Shown: one piece after another, positions 53,713 to 63,296 of the stretch
How the letters are laid out: each line of letters begins with the position of its first letter
Position numbering within the stretch: the first letter of the stretch is position 1
NCBI RefSeq assembly: GCF_000317575.1
Contig: NC_019748.1
Coordinates: 62,001-126,000, forward strand
Direction: 5' to 3'
Origin: Stanieria cyanosphaera PCC 7437
Lineage (GTDB): Bacteria > Cyanobacteriota > Cyanobacteriia > Cyanobacteriales > Xenococcaceae
Length of the DNA: 64,000 nucleotides
The notes under the pieces: model-generated
Told to the model about the DNA's origin: nothing
Seen by the model: the letters and a program-made list of their open reading frames with translations, nothing else
Databases searched by the model: none
Program-made: the position numbers and the translations under genes

Positions 53713-54534
53713 CTATCCCTTGACACCGCTACCAATGTCAGTAGGAATAATGTATCTTTGAACTAACAGAAATAACAACAAAATTGGTGCGATCGAAATA
53801 ACCGAACCAGCAGCAATCAATCGCCAATCTAGAGAAAAAGTTCCCGCAAGATTAGCCACACCAATAGGCAAAGTATAATATTCAGGGCGGTCAAGAACAA
53901 CTAAAGGCCAAAGAAAATCACTCCAAGAACCAATAAAAACAAAGATAGCTAGCGTAACTAAAGCAGGACGAATAGCAGGAAGCATAATATGCCACCAAAT
54001 ACCTAATTCCGAACAACCATCGATTCTAGCTGCTTCTTCCAACTCTTTCGGCACACCTTGAAATGCTTGTCGTAATAAGAAAATGCCAAAAGCAGAAGCT
54101 AAATTGGGAAAAATAACCCCCAAATAAGTATTTCTTAAACCTAGATTAACTACTAAAATATAAAGGGGAATCATCACAATTTGGAAAGGAATCATAATAG
54201 TAGCAACTACCAACGCAAAGATAATATTTCTGCCTCGAAAATTGAGACGCGCTAAGGGGTAAGCTGCTAAAGAGCAAAATAATAAATTTAATCCTACCGT
54301 TAATCCAGCTACGATCGCACTATTAAGAAGATAAGTACCAAAAGGATAAGTCTGCCAAACTGACAGAAAATTTTTAAAAGTTGGTTGCCGAGGCAATAAT
54401 TGAGGTGGGAAACTAAAGATATCTTCGGTTGGAGATTTAAACGAAGTACCGACTAACCATAATAAAGGAAACAACATAATTACAGCGATCGCAATTAAAC
54501 TAACATAGGTCGCTAAAGACTTTTTTGCTATCAT
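53713..54534 (-). CDS. sugar ABC transporter permease (MalG-like), orphan
   Basis: A 273-residue inner-membrane permease of the carbohydrate importer family with six membrane segments and the EAA loop EELEEAARIDGCSELGIWWH that docks the ATPase. Its partner permease, binding protein and ATPase are not in the window, so they must lie elsewhere. ATG at 54534 follows a GTG at 54537. The sugar is unknown; glucosylglycerol and glycerol-3-phosphate systems use this family in cyanobacteria. Confidence 0.88.
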   Translation of the reverse strand: MIAKKSLATYVSLIAIAVIMLFPLLWLVGTSFKSPTEDIFSFPPQLLPRQPTFKNFLSVWQTYPFGTYLLNSAIVAGLTVGLNLLFCSLAAYPLARLNFRGRNIIFALVVATIMIPFQIVMIPLYILVVNLGLRNTYLGVIFPNLASAFGIFLLRQAFQGVPKELEEAARIDGCSELGIWWHIMLPAIRPALVTLAIFVFIGSWSDFLWPLVVLDRPEYYTLPIGVANLAGTFSLDWRLIAAGSVISIAPILLLFLLVQRYIIPTDIGSGVKG

Positions 54535-54641
54535 CACTCATCCTTTGTATTTAATTGAAATATTGAAATAATTGTCAATTTTGACAACTAAATTTACTGT
54601 TAGCTATATCCTATCGATTAGAAAAACCTTCTATAAAAAAC

Positions 54642-55553
54642 ATGAAAAATTGGAAATTAAAACAAAAATTTACAATCTTCCTATTAGCAATTTTGCTGAT
54701 TGGACTAACTTTAGTTGGTGGCGCATTAGCTACTGTTCTTAAACTTGCTACAGAAAACGAAATTGCTTCTCAGGCTTTAATTCTAATGGAAACAATGAAC
54801 TCGGTGCGGGAATATACCAATAATCAAATTAAACCAGAATTAATTGACCGAATTGACACAGAATTTTTACCAGAAACTATTCCTGCTTATTCTGCTAGAG
54901 AAGTCTTTGAAACTTTAAGACAGAAAAATACTAATTATCGCGATTTCTTCTATAAAGAGGCTACCATTAATCCATCTAATTTAAGAGATAAAGCCGATAA
55001 TTTTGAAAAAGGATTAGTTGAAAAATTTATTACTAATAAAAATAACAAAGAATTAACTGGATTTCGCTCTGCTCCTAGTGGCAAATTATTTTATATTGCT
55101 CGTCCCATTCAAATTACCCAAGCAAGTTGTTTAGAATGTCACAGTACTCCCGAAGCTGCACCTCCTAGTGTGATCGAAAGATACGGTTCAGTCAACGGCA
55201 TGGGTTGGAAACTGAATGAGATTGTAGGAGCTCAAACAATTTCTGTCCCTGCCAAAACAGTATTTGAGCGCGCTCGTCAATCTTTTATTTTGATTATGGC
55301 AATTATCTCTTTAGTTTTTATTGCAGTTATTCTACTCGTAAATTACTTGCTAAATCGTAATGTAATTCGTCCTTTAAATAGAATGGCAAGAGTAGCTGAA
55401 GAAGTAAGTACAGGTAATATGGATGCAGAATTTGCACAAACTTCTAAAGACGAAATTGGCAATTTAGCAGAAGCTTTTAAACGGATGAAATTAAGTTTAG
55501 CAATGGCAATGAGCCGACTTAGTCAAATCAATAAATATAAAAGAGAGCAATAA
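54642..55553 (+). CDS. membrane c-type haem sensor with HAMP domain (DUF3365/Tll0287-like)
   Basis: A 303-residue protein with an N-terminal membrane helix (residues about 11-30), an extracytoplasmic DUF3365 domain that ends with one c-type haem site (CLECH) in QASCLECHSTPEAAPPS near residue 166, a second helix (about 210-232) and a cytoplasmic HAMP domain (NRMARVAEEVSTGNMDAEF). It stops soon after the HAMP helix and has no kinase or cyclase. It resembles the cyanobacterial haem protein Tll0287, implicated in redox sensing. The output partner is unknown. Confidence 0.85.
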   Translation: MKNWKLKQKFTIFLLAILLIGLTLVGGALATVLKLATENEIASQALILMETMNSVREYTNNQIKPELIDRIDTEFLPETIPAYSAREVFETLRQKNTNYRDFFYKEATINPSNLRDKADNFEKGLVEKFITNKNNKELTGFRSAPSGKLFYIARPIQITQASCLECHSTPEAAPPSVIERYGSVNGMGWKLNEIVGAQTISVPAKTVFERARQSFILIMAIISLVFIAVILLVNYLLNRNVIRPLNRMARVAEEVSTGNMDAEFAQTSKDEIGNLAEAFKRMKLSLAMAMSRLSQINKYKREQ

Positions 55554-55560
55554 AGTTATT

Positions 55561-57027
55561 TTAAGATAATAATTTTCGTTTAAATTGAATTGCTTGTTGA
55601 GCATCGGGTATTTGTTCTGCTAGTGCATCAATCAAAGCTTCGGGAGATCTCGGCGCGTATTGAATTAAAATTTCTTCTACTATCAACGATGCCATTGGCC
55701 CAATACAATAAGCTAAATCTTGCTGACATCGTTTAATAAATTTGGGATCGAGCGAAGCTACAGGAGTGGAATTAGCTCTAGATGAACTAATTGATGTTTC
55801 CTGAGGATTCTGAGGTTGATTTGATAATCTTCTTTGATCAGATTGGGTAGAATTAACAATCATCGTCTCTTCCAAAGGATTGGTAGAAGAATTTGATGGT
55901 GACCAATCATTAACTAATTTAGTTTCTTCAATTAATGGTAACGGTTGAGCAGAAGATTGTGGAGATGAAGTAGAAGGTTTAATATTTTCTACTAATCTTG
56001 TTTCCTCTACTGAATGAAAAGAAGCAGATGAACGAGGTGAAACGGGAGTCGAAGCAGAACTAACAATAATAGTGTCTTCGTTTTGCAGTGGAATTGGTTG
56101 AGGATTTATTTGTGAGGGCGAAGAAGTCGGAAATGTCAAAGGTTGACCATGATTAAGTTGTTGAAGATTGAGTAAAACTTCTTGTACAGACTGATAACGT
56201 TGTAGCGGTCGGTCGGCAGTCATTTTATCCAGAATTTTACCAAATGCCGAGCTAACAGTGACATAATTACGCCATTGCCATTCCAAAGAATATTGGTCAA
56301 GCAACATAGTTGGTTCTCTTCCTGTTAACAAAACAATTGCTGTGACTCCTAAGGAATAAAGATCGCTACTAGGAGAACAACGACCCATACTAATCTGTTC
56401 TCTAGGAGCATAGCCAATTTTGCCCACAAAAGACATTTTCCCCACATAGGATTGATGATGAGAACTAGTTTGTTCTTCTAATAAAGAAATGTTAGTTAGT
56501 TTTCCTACACCAAAATCAATCAGGACTGGTAGTTCTTCACCATTAGGTTTCATAATATTGTCAGGAGAAATATCGCGATGAATAATACCACGTTGGTGAA
56601 TATACTCTAAAACTGGTAATAAATTCATCAACCATTGAATTACCTCTGGTTCAGCAAAACTTGTACCCTGTTGTCTTCTTTGTTTGAGTAAAGCAGAATA
56701 AGTCTGACCATTAACGTACTCTTGAACTAAAAAAAGTCGTCCTTGTCCTTCAAAACAAGCTAAAAACTTAGGAATTTGAGGATGGATAATTTGATGTAAA
56801 ATTTTAGCTTCTCGTTTAAAAAGTTCTCTTGATTTTTCTAGGTCGTATTGCCCAGAACCAAAAGGAGCAAATTCTTTTAAAACACAAGGTTCGTTAAAAC
56901 GATGGGTATCAAAGGCGAGATAAGTACGGCCTAATCCACCTTGACCTAAAATTTTCTGAATCAGATAACGATTGTCAATAATTGTGCCAAAAGGTATCTC
57001 CTCTTTACCTACTATTGAGTTAGACAT
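55561..57027 (-). CDS. Ser/Thr protein kinase with repeated TxxV linker motifs
   Basis: A 488-residue soluble kinase. The kinase domain (residues about 20-285) has the glycine loop LGQGGLGRTY, Lys51 in CVLKEF, the catalytic loop HRDISPDN near 150 (Ser where Lys is usual) and DFGVGK near 171. A Ser/Pro-rich linker (about 300-430) holds four copies of (E/D)-T-x-x-V, at Thr 319, 343, 369 and 388, spaced 24, 26 and 19 residues apart. The C-terminus is a small helical domain. ATG at 57027 is chosen over a TTG three codons earlier. It is divergent from the double-FHA ABC transporter, whose FHA domains could bind these threonines once phosphorylated. Confidence 0.88.
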   Translation of the reverse strand: MSNSIVGKEEIPFGTIIDNRYLIQKILGQGGLGRTYLAFDTHRFNEPCVLKEFAPFGSGQYDLEKSRELFKREAKILHQIIHPQIPKFLACFEGQGRLFLVQEYVNGQTYSALLKQRRQQGTSFAEPEVIQWLMNLLPVLEYIHQRGIIHRDISPDNIMKPNGEELPVLIDFGVGKLTNISLLEEQTSSHHQSYVGKMSFVGKIGYAPREQISMGRCSPSSDLYSLGVTAIVLLTGREPTMLLDQYSLEWQWRNYVTVSSAFGKILDKMTADRPLQRYQSVQEVLLNLQQLNHGQPLTFPTSSPSQINPQPIPLQNEDTIIVSSASTPVSPRSSASFHSVEETRLVENIKPSTSSPQSSAQPLPLIEETKLVNDWSPSNSSTNPLEETMIVNSTQSDQRRLSNQPQNPQETSISSSRANSTPVASLDPKFIKRCQQDLAYCIGPMASLIVEEILIQYAPRSPEALIDALAEQIPDAQQAIQFKRKLLS

Positions 57028-57318
57028 TCTTTTCAAACTCCCGACTGGTATTGCTGCTGCTATTTTTATTTAACCCTCTACAGCTAATTTAACTTAACTT
57101 TCAAGGTATTTTTTTGAAATTTCAGTAAGCTTAAAGATGATTGTATGATTAAAACTGTAATTTACTTAACAATTAGTAGGTTCGATCAGATAGTTTGATG
57201 CAGTATTTGCTCAGTAGCAAGAAATTAAAAAAAATCAATCAGAAGTAAACAAAGAGCTTTTTACCTGTCATAATTGCAGAAATTCTCATTGTCAGAATCA
57301 TTCCTAACCCCGAAGCCA

Positions 57319-59745
57319 ATGACTGGTAGTTTTGCTAGACAAACTGTTGTTAATACCGACCCGTTTATTGAATTAAGCAATGAAGGGCAAGCTCCAATCC
57401 GCTTTTATCTTAAAAAAGAGATTAATGCAATTGGTCGTGATCCTCAATGGTCAGATCTAAAAATACCAGAAACAGGTTGGACAGTTCTTTCCAGAAAACA
57501 AGCTGTAATCGAACGAGAAGGTAATGACTTTCGGATTTATGATGGCGATCGCACTAATCCCAGTCGCAATGGTATTTTTATTAACCAGACTCGCATCAAT
57601 GTTACTCAGGGATACCTGCTCAAAAATGGCGCGCAACTACAAATAGGTCAAGACCCCCGCTATCAGATTAACTTGACTTACCATAATCCTAGTGGTAGTC
57701 AAATGACGATGCCGACTAAACGTCGTTTGAGCTTAAAAGATTTAAAAGAGTGGCCTGTTGAGTTGGGAAGAGCTCCTCGTCCTAATTATTATTCTTCGAT
57801 GCAATTGGATGCTCCGACGGTTTCTCGTTTACACGTGACTATTTATCCAGATAGCAAGGGAGGACATATTCTGCATGACCATAGTACTAATGGTACTTTC
57901 ATTAATGGTAAACGATTAGATAAACGTAGTTTACTTCATCGTGGCGATACAATTCAGATTGGTCCATTTATTTTACTATACACCGGGGATGCTCTTGAGT
58001 TAAACAACGCTACCCATCAAATTCGCCTGGATGCTCACGAATTATTACGCAAGGTTAAAGATAAAAAAGGTCAAGAAAAAATTATCCTCAATAACGTTTC
58101 TTTAGTACTTGAACCTGGACAATTAATTGCCTTAGTTGGGGGAAGTGGTGCTGGAAAATCTACTTTAATGAAGTCTTTATTAGGTATTGCTCCGACTAAT
58201 TCAGGCAAAGTTTATCTTAATGGGGATGATCTTAGACAAAATTGGGCTATCTATCGTTCTCAAATTGGTTATGTACCTCAAGACGATATTATCCATCAGG
58301 ATTTAACGGTAGAAGAAGTTTTGACTTATGCTTGTCGTCTTCGTCTTCCTCCCGATATTGATATTCAAAAAATTGTTACCAAAACCTTAGAACAGATTAA
58401 ATTGTCTCATGTACGTCATACCTTAGTACACAGACTTAGTGGCGGACAAAGAAAGAGAGTCAGTATTGGCGTAGAATTACTAGCAGATCCAAAACTATTT
58501 TTCCTTGATGAACCTACCTCTGGTCTTGATCCTGGTTTAGATAAGGAAATGATGAATTTATTAAGGGAATTAGCCGATCAAGGTCGAACAGTAGTATTGG
58601 TTACTCATGCTACTGGTAATATTGAGGCTTGCGATCGCTTGACTTTTATGGGCTTAGGTGGTAAGTTGTGCTATTTCGGACCGCCTCAAGAAGCTTTAGA
58701 TTTTTTTGAAATGCCCTCAGAAGATTTTAAATATTTCGCCGATATTTATATCAAATTAAATGAAGGAAAAAATGAGGCAGATATTAGTAAGGTGGTAGAC
58801 CGATGGGCCCATAAATACCAGCGTTCTCCTCAATATTATGCTTATATTGCCACCTCTTTAACTGAAGGTAAAGACGAACAACAAACTACGGACGCTTCAG
58901 TTAGAACCGGCATTTCTCCTTTAAAACAATTGTGGCTACTATCTCAACGCTATTGGAAATTAGTCAATCGCGACCGCGTTAGTTTAATTCTAGCTTTAAT
59001 TTCTGGTCCAATTACGATCGCTTTAACAGCACTATCGCTTCACAACGAAGAACCCTTAACCAAATTAGCTACTCCAAGTATTACCCAAGCTCCCCTAGCT
59101 TTAAAATTACTATTTATTTTTAGTTGTATTGCCATTTGGATTGGACTGTCAAACTCAATTCGAGAAATTGTCAAAGAATTCGCTATTTATTTTCGCGAAC
59201 GACTATTAAATCTTGGTTTGCTACCCTATATTAGTTCTAAATTATTAGTACGTAGTGCGATCGCTTTGATGCAAACGTTGCTAATTACGATTGCTGTCTT
59301 GATTGGGTTCGCTTCGCCTGAGTCTGAGTTAATTCCCTGGTCAATTGGATTTGGTATTACTACTCTTTTAACTTTAATCGCTAGTTCTGCCCTCAGTTTA
59401 ATGTTATCAGCTTATGTCTCCACAGAAAATGAAGGGAATGGCATTCTTCCTCTAGTCATGATTCCTCAAATTATTTTCTCTGGTGTACTGTTTAATTTAG
59501 ATGGTTGGTCACAAAAAGTTTCTTGGTTAATGTTAAGTCGTTGGTCAATTGGAGCTTATGGCGCACTCGCTGATGTCAACGCTATGGCACCAGAAAATAA
59601 CTCCTTTGCCGATATTTTTCAAACCTCCGATGTTTATCAAGCTACTTGGGATAATTTGGCTTTAAATTGGGGAATTTTAGGAGTTCACACGTTTGCCTAT
59701 TTGTTGATCACTCTGATTTTGCAAAAACGCAAAGATATTTTTTAA
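57319..59745 (+). CDS. ABC transporter with two N-terminal FHA domains
   Basis: A fused half-size exporter of 808 residues. FHA domain 1 spans about 20-110 (IGRDPQWSDL, then RNGIFINQTRI) and FHA domain 2 about 150-230 (LGRAPRPNYY, SRLHVTI and HSTNGTFINGKRL). The ATPase domain follows with Walker A GGSGAGKST at 274-282, signature LSGGQRKRVSIG and Walker B LFFLDEPTSGLDP, then an ABCG-type six-helix membrane domain (about 535-800). FHA domains bind phosphothreonine, so transport is probably gated by a Ser/Thr kinase; kinases flank it on both sides. TTG at 57274 is an alternative start. The mycobacterial Rv1747 has the same architecture. Confidence 0.92.
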   Translation: MTGSFARQTVVNTDPFIELSNEGQAPIRFYLKKEINAIGRDPQWSDLKIPETGWTVLSRKQAVIEREGNDFRIYDGDRTNPSRNGIFINQTRINVTQGYLLKNGAQLQIGQDPRYQINLTYHNPSGSQMTMPTKRRLSLKDLKEWPVELGRAPRPNYYSSMQLDAPTVSRLHVTIYPDSKGGHILHDHSTNGTFINGKRLDKRSLLHRGDTIQIGPFILLYTGDALELNNATHQIRLDAHELLRKVKDKKGQEKIILNNVSLVLEPGQLIALVGGSGAGKSTLMKSLLGIAPTNSGKVYLNGDDLRQNWAIYRSQIGYVPQDDIIHQDLTVEEVLTYACRLRLPPDIDIQKIVTKTLEQIKLSHVRHTLVHRLSGGQRKRVSIGVELLADPKLFFLDEPTSGLDPGLDKEMMNLLRELADQGRTVVLVTHATGNIEACDRLTFMGLGGKLCYFGPPQEALDFFEMPSEDFKYFADIYIKLNEGKNEADISKVVDRWAHKYQRSPQYYAYIATSLTEGKDEQQTTDASVRTGISPLKQLWLLSQRYWKLVNRDRVSLILALISGPITIALTALSLHNEEPLTKLATPSITQAPLALKLLFIFSCIAIWIGLSNSIREIVKEFAIYFRERLLNLGLLPYISSKLLVRSAIALMQTLLITIAVLIGFASPESELIPWSIGFGITTLLTLIASSALSLMLSAYVSTENEGNGILPLVMIPQIIFSGVLFNLDGWSQKVSWLMLSRWSIGAYGALADVNAMAPENNSFADIFQTSDVYQATWDNLALNWGILGVHTFAYLLITLILQKRKDIF

Positions 59746-59812
59746 TTTTTAACTAAACTTAGTAATTCTTGGACTAGGCGAAGATCATAGCCATTTAGAA
59801 TTATCAGTAAAA

Positions 59813-61243
59813 TTAAAGTAAACGAGAAAGTAACTGATAAATTAAACGAAATACGGCTACTACTCCCATTACTCCTGCTGCTGCCATTACCCCAATCATA
59901 AAAATAGATTGTATGGCTAAATATCCTTGTAACAAAGGAATAAAATAAATAATTGCAGCACTAATTCCAGCAATAATTAACAAGTCAACTTTTTCAATAA
60001 TTCGGCGAAGTTGAGCAAAAATTAATCCACCCAAAATCATTCCCCAAATCCCAATAATGATATTGGAGCTAAGATTAAAAGTAGCTAGACTAGTCAAAGC
60101 AATATATAGTAATGCTCCTTCAAACCCCGTAAAAGCTGCACTAGCCAGAATTTCTAACAGGGAAAATTGCGGTAAAGATAATTGTATTTGTCTTTTCGGC
60201 TTACTGGAAATTGGCGGTGGTGGTGTTGGTGGTTGAGGTGTAATTGCTTGGGGTTGATTAAACTTTGGTTGGTTTTGAATGATAGAAAGAGTATTTAGTG
60301 CTTCTAAGACTTCTGTTGCAGATTGAAACCTTTCTGAAGGGGTAGGTAATAACATTCTGTTCAAAATCTTAGTTAAGCGATCGCTTGTCTGGGGTGCATA
60401 ATCTTGCCATTGCCAACAATTTTTGTAGTAATCATACATTTGTCCGGCTGGTTTACCTGTTAGTAGATTGATACAAGTAGCTGCTAAAGCATAAAGATCT
60501 GTGGAAGGATAAACCTGTGCGCCAGCCATTTGTTCGGGAGGAGCAAAACCCATCGAATAAATCCCTGTAGATTTGCCTGGAGTAGGATTATTGGCATTAG
60601 CTGCTACCTGTTTAACTGCACCAAAATCAAGTAAATATAATACCCGACTGCGATCGCGCATAATATTGGAGGGTTTAATATCACGATGAATCGAATTTTT
60701 TTGGTGAACAAATTGCAGAATTTTGAGAATCTCTATCAGTATTTCTGTTACTTCGGCTTCGGAAAAAGTTCCTTGGTTAGCTAAGAGAGTTTCTAAATCT
60801 TGTCCGTCAATATATTCTTGTACCAGATAAAAATACTGTTCTTCTTGATTACTTGTACTACTGGGAACTATCAGCGGAAAAAAAGCAAATAAATCGGGAA
60901 TTTGTGGATGTTTATTGCCTAATTGTTCCAGCACTTCTGCTTCACGTTCAAACAAACTTTGGGCAACAGCTAATTCTTGAGGCGTGAGATTTCCCGCAGG
61001 TTGAAACTGCTTAACTACACATTCTCGCATAGCAGGAGTATGGCGATCGCGAGCTAAAAAAGCTGCTCCAAATCCACCTCTACCTAGTAATCGCAAAGGA
61101 AGATAACGACCAGCCAAAATTAAAGGCATACCGCAACTTGTACAGTATTTTCCCTGGATAGTTTTTAGTTTAGTCGCATCGTCAAGGTCACTAAAAAAGT
61201 TACGCGGACGCGGACAATTAGGTCGAGTGCAGAGAATTTCCAT
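59813..61243 (-). CDS. membrane-anchored Ser/Thr protein kinase with zinc-ribbon head
   Basis: A 476-residue kinase of the cyanobacterial type. It opens with a Cys4 zinc ribbon (CTRPNCPRP, then YCTSCGMPL), has the kinase domain at about 45-310 (LLGRGGFGAAFLARD, Lys in CVVKQF, HRDIKPSNIM, DFGAVKQV, and PPEQM as the APE equivalent), a Pro-rich linker, and three or four C-terminal membrane helices (about 370-470). It converges on the FHA-ABC gene with 67 bases between stops. ATG at 61243 gives the zinc-ribbon start; a TTG at 61255 precedes it. Confidence 0.9.
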   Translation of the reverse strand: MEILCTRPNCPRPRNFFSDLDDATKLKTIQGKYCTSCGMPLILAGRYLPLRLLGRGGFGAAFLARDRHTPAMRECVVKQFQPAGNLTPQELAVAQSLFEREAEVLEQLGNKHPQIPDLFAFFPLIVPSSTSNQEEQYFYLVQEYIDGQDLETLLANQGTFSEAEVTEILIEILKILQFVHQKNSIHRDIKPSNIMRDRSRVLYLLDFGAVKQVAANANNPTPGKSTGIYSMGFAPPEQMAGAQVYPSTDLYALAATCINLLTGKPAGQMYDYYKNCWQWQDYAPQTSDRLTKILNRMLLPTPSERFQSATEVLEALNTLSIIQNQPKFNQPQAITPQPPTPPPPISSKPKRQIQLSLPQFSLLEILASAAFTGFEGALLYIALTSLATFNLSSNIIIGIWGMILGGLIFAQLRRIIEKVDLLIIAGISAAIIYFIPLLQGYLAIQSIFMIGVMAAAGVMGVVAVFRLIYQLLSRLL

Positions 61244-61306
61244 TTCTCTAAGCAACCAAATTTATGTTATGGTTCAAGATTCCTTCCAGTTTAACAATAC
61301 CTTATC

Positions 61307-62308
61307 TCAAGCGTTATGAGAGTTGGAAAGAATTTCCTTCAAATTAATAGTATTTTGATAAATGCTCTCGATAACTTTAAATTCTTCTTTGGTAGAAAAT
61401 TGAGGTAAAATTTCTCGACTAAAGGCTTCTGCTGCTTTAGAACAATAACGATTAGGATTAACTATTACCGATAAAACTCGGCGAACTATTACGTCCTTAA
61501 TAGTTGCTCGGTGTAAGACATTCATTTGCAACTCTTTTTCAATCGCTGTGGTTGAAACAAAAGCTGCTCCTAACCCTGACTGAACAGCATTTTTAATCGC
61601 TTCGATCGAATTGAGTTCCATTTCGATTTTAAGTCTTTTGGGGTCGATTTCATAAAGAGTCAATACTTTATCGATCACTTTACGGATCGTAGATTGAGAA
61701 TCGAGAGTAATAAATTGCAGTTTATATAAATCTTCTTTTTGAATTGTTTCTAACTGAGCTAAAGGATGAAACACTGGTAAGATCAAAGCCAATTCATCTT
61801 CAGCATAGGGAATAATTTTGAGAGTTTCATGTAACTCTGCTGGTACTTCGCCTCCAATAATAGCTAAATCTACTTGTCCGTTAGCAACTCCCCAAGAAGT
61901 GCGACGAGTAGAATGAACTTGTAATTGTACAGAGACATCAGGATAACTTTGACGAAACAAACCAATCATCCGAGGCAACAAATAAGTACCTGTAGTTTGA
62001 GAAGCACCCACAATCAAAGTTCCACCTTGGAGGTTTTGTAAATCTTCGATTGCCCGACAAGTTTCCTGACATAAAGCAATAATTCTCTCGCCATAACTAA
62101 GTAACAAATGTCCTGCTTCTGTCAACTGCGCCCTTCTTCCTCCTCTGTCAAAAAGAGGAACATTTAGCTGTTTTTCTAAATTTTGTACCTGAAGACTTAC
62201 TGCTGGTTGAGAAACATAAAGGCTGTCAGCAGCCCGTTTAAAACTCCCTTCAGCAGCGATCGCCTTGAGAATTCTGAGTTGGTCTAAAGTAAAAGGAATG
62301 TCAGACAT
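61307..62308 (-). CDS. rbcR: LysR-type regulator RbcR
   Basis: A 333-residue LysR-family transcription factor. The N-terminal helix-turn-helix ([20 protein letters not shown], then [20 protein letters not shown]) and the effector domain ([20 protein letters not shown], then [21 protein letters not shown]) are nearly as in the cyanobacterial and plastid RbcR (Ycf30) protein that controls the RuBisCO operon. The divergent nnrU-like neighbour is a common arrangement in cyanobacteria and supports the name. CmpR and NdhR/CcmR are relatives but differ in the DNA-binding part. Confidence 0.88.
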   Translation of the reverse strand: MSDIPFTLDQLRILKAIAAEGSFKRAADSLYVSQPAVSLQVQNLEKQLNVPLFDRGGRRAQLTEAGHLLLSYGERIIALCQETCRAIEDLQNLQGGTLIVGASQTTGTYLLPRMIGLFRQSYPDVSVQLQVHSTRRTSWGVANGQVDLAIIGGEVPAELHETLKIIPYAEDELALILPVFHPLAQLETIQKEDLYKLQFITLDSQSTIRKVIDKVLTLYEIDPKRLKIEMELNSIEAIKNAVQSGLGAAFVSTTAIEKELQMNVLHRATIKDVIVRRVLSVIVNPNRYCSKAAEAFSREILPQFSTKEEFKVIESIYQNTINLKEILSNSHNA

Positions 62309-62492
62309 AAAATCTTGTTAACAGTTTTGTTAGTAATGAAGCAATTCTTGCTCCAAGGTTAAAAGCCTAATTAATTCAAAATATTACTTATTTAATTCCC
62401 TCAGCTTGACAGTATCATAATCGGGGGATCGTATTTGTATGAAATCGTTGTTAACATCGAGTATGGTAAATAATACATATATTTAGATATCA

Positions 62493-63209
62493 ATGACAGG
62501 AGCAAGTTGGTTTACCCCCAGTCATGGGATTATCATCAGTCTACTCTTCGGTTTTGCCCTTGCCCACAGTGGTTTAGCAGCCCTTCGTCCTTGGGGAGAA
62601 GCTAAAATTGGCGCAAGACTATATCGCATTTTTTTTGCTTTGGTGAGCATACCTTTTGCTACTATCCTGATTATTTATTTCTTTAATCATCGTTATGATG
62701 GCTTGCAATTATGGCAGGTTCAGGGAATACCAGGAATTAAGCCTGTAGTTTGGCTGCTTTCCTTGATTTCTTTTATTTTCCTCTATCCTGCTACCTTTAA
62801 TTTATTAGAAATTGCTGCGATCTCTCGTCCTCAAGTTCATCTCTACGAAACTGGAATTATGCGGATCTCTCGTCATCCTCAAATGGTAGGGCAGGTAATT
62901 TGGTGTATCGCTCATACTCTGTGGATTGGTACGACTTTTATGGTAGTAACTTCCCTCGGATTAATTGCTCACCATTTATTTGCCGTTTGGCATGGCGATC
63001 GCAGATTAGAACAACGTTATGGAGATGCTTTTCTTAAAGTTAAAGAACGTACTTCGGTAATTCCTTTTTTAGCCATTCTTGACGGTAGACAAACACTTAA
63101 ATTATCAGAATTTCTTCGTCCTGCTTATGTCGGTGTTTTGGGTTTTGTTTTATTATTTTGGTGGGGACATCCTTGGTTAATGCAAGTTACTGCTCAAGTA
63201 CCTTGGTAA
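62493..63209 (+). CDS. NnrU family membrane protein
   Basis: A 238-residue polytopic membrane protein with about six helices and the NnrU signatures FGFALAHSGLAALRPWGE, MRISRHPQMVGQVIWC and LIAHHLFAVWHGDRRLEQRYG. Family members are linked to nitric-oxide metabolism in denitrifiers and to carotenoid isomerase (Z-ISO) in phototrophs. In a cyanobacterium without denitrification a Z-ISO-like or other isoprenoid role is plausible, but this is inference. It is divergent from rbcR. Confidence 0.88.
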   Translation: MTGASWFTPSHGIIISLLFGFALAHSGLAALRPWGEAKIGARLYRIFFALVSIPFATILIIYFFNHRYDGLQLWQVQGIPGIKPVVWLLSLISFIFLYPATFNLLEIAAISRPQVHLYETGIMRISRHPQMVGQVIWCIAHTLWIGTTFMVVTSLGLIAHHLFAVWHGDRRLEQRYGDAFLKVKERTSVIPFLAILDGRQTLKLSEFLRPAYVGVLGFVLLFWWGHPWLMQVTAQVPW

Positions 63210-63296
63210 TTTATTCTAAGTTTGTGGCGAGCGATCCCAATTGGTTGTAGCATAATTTCAAGTTGATAAAATTATTGATAAAACAATTCAGAAAAA

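Noticed and set aside
62309-62492. An RbcR-binding site (ATTA(G/A)-N5-(C/T)TAAT) in the rbcR-nnrU gap
   Set aside because: ATTACTTATTTAAT comes close but is one base short and lacks the required purine; not enough to call.
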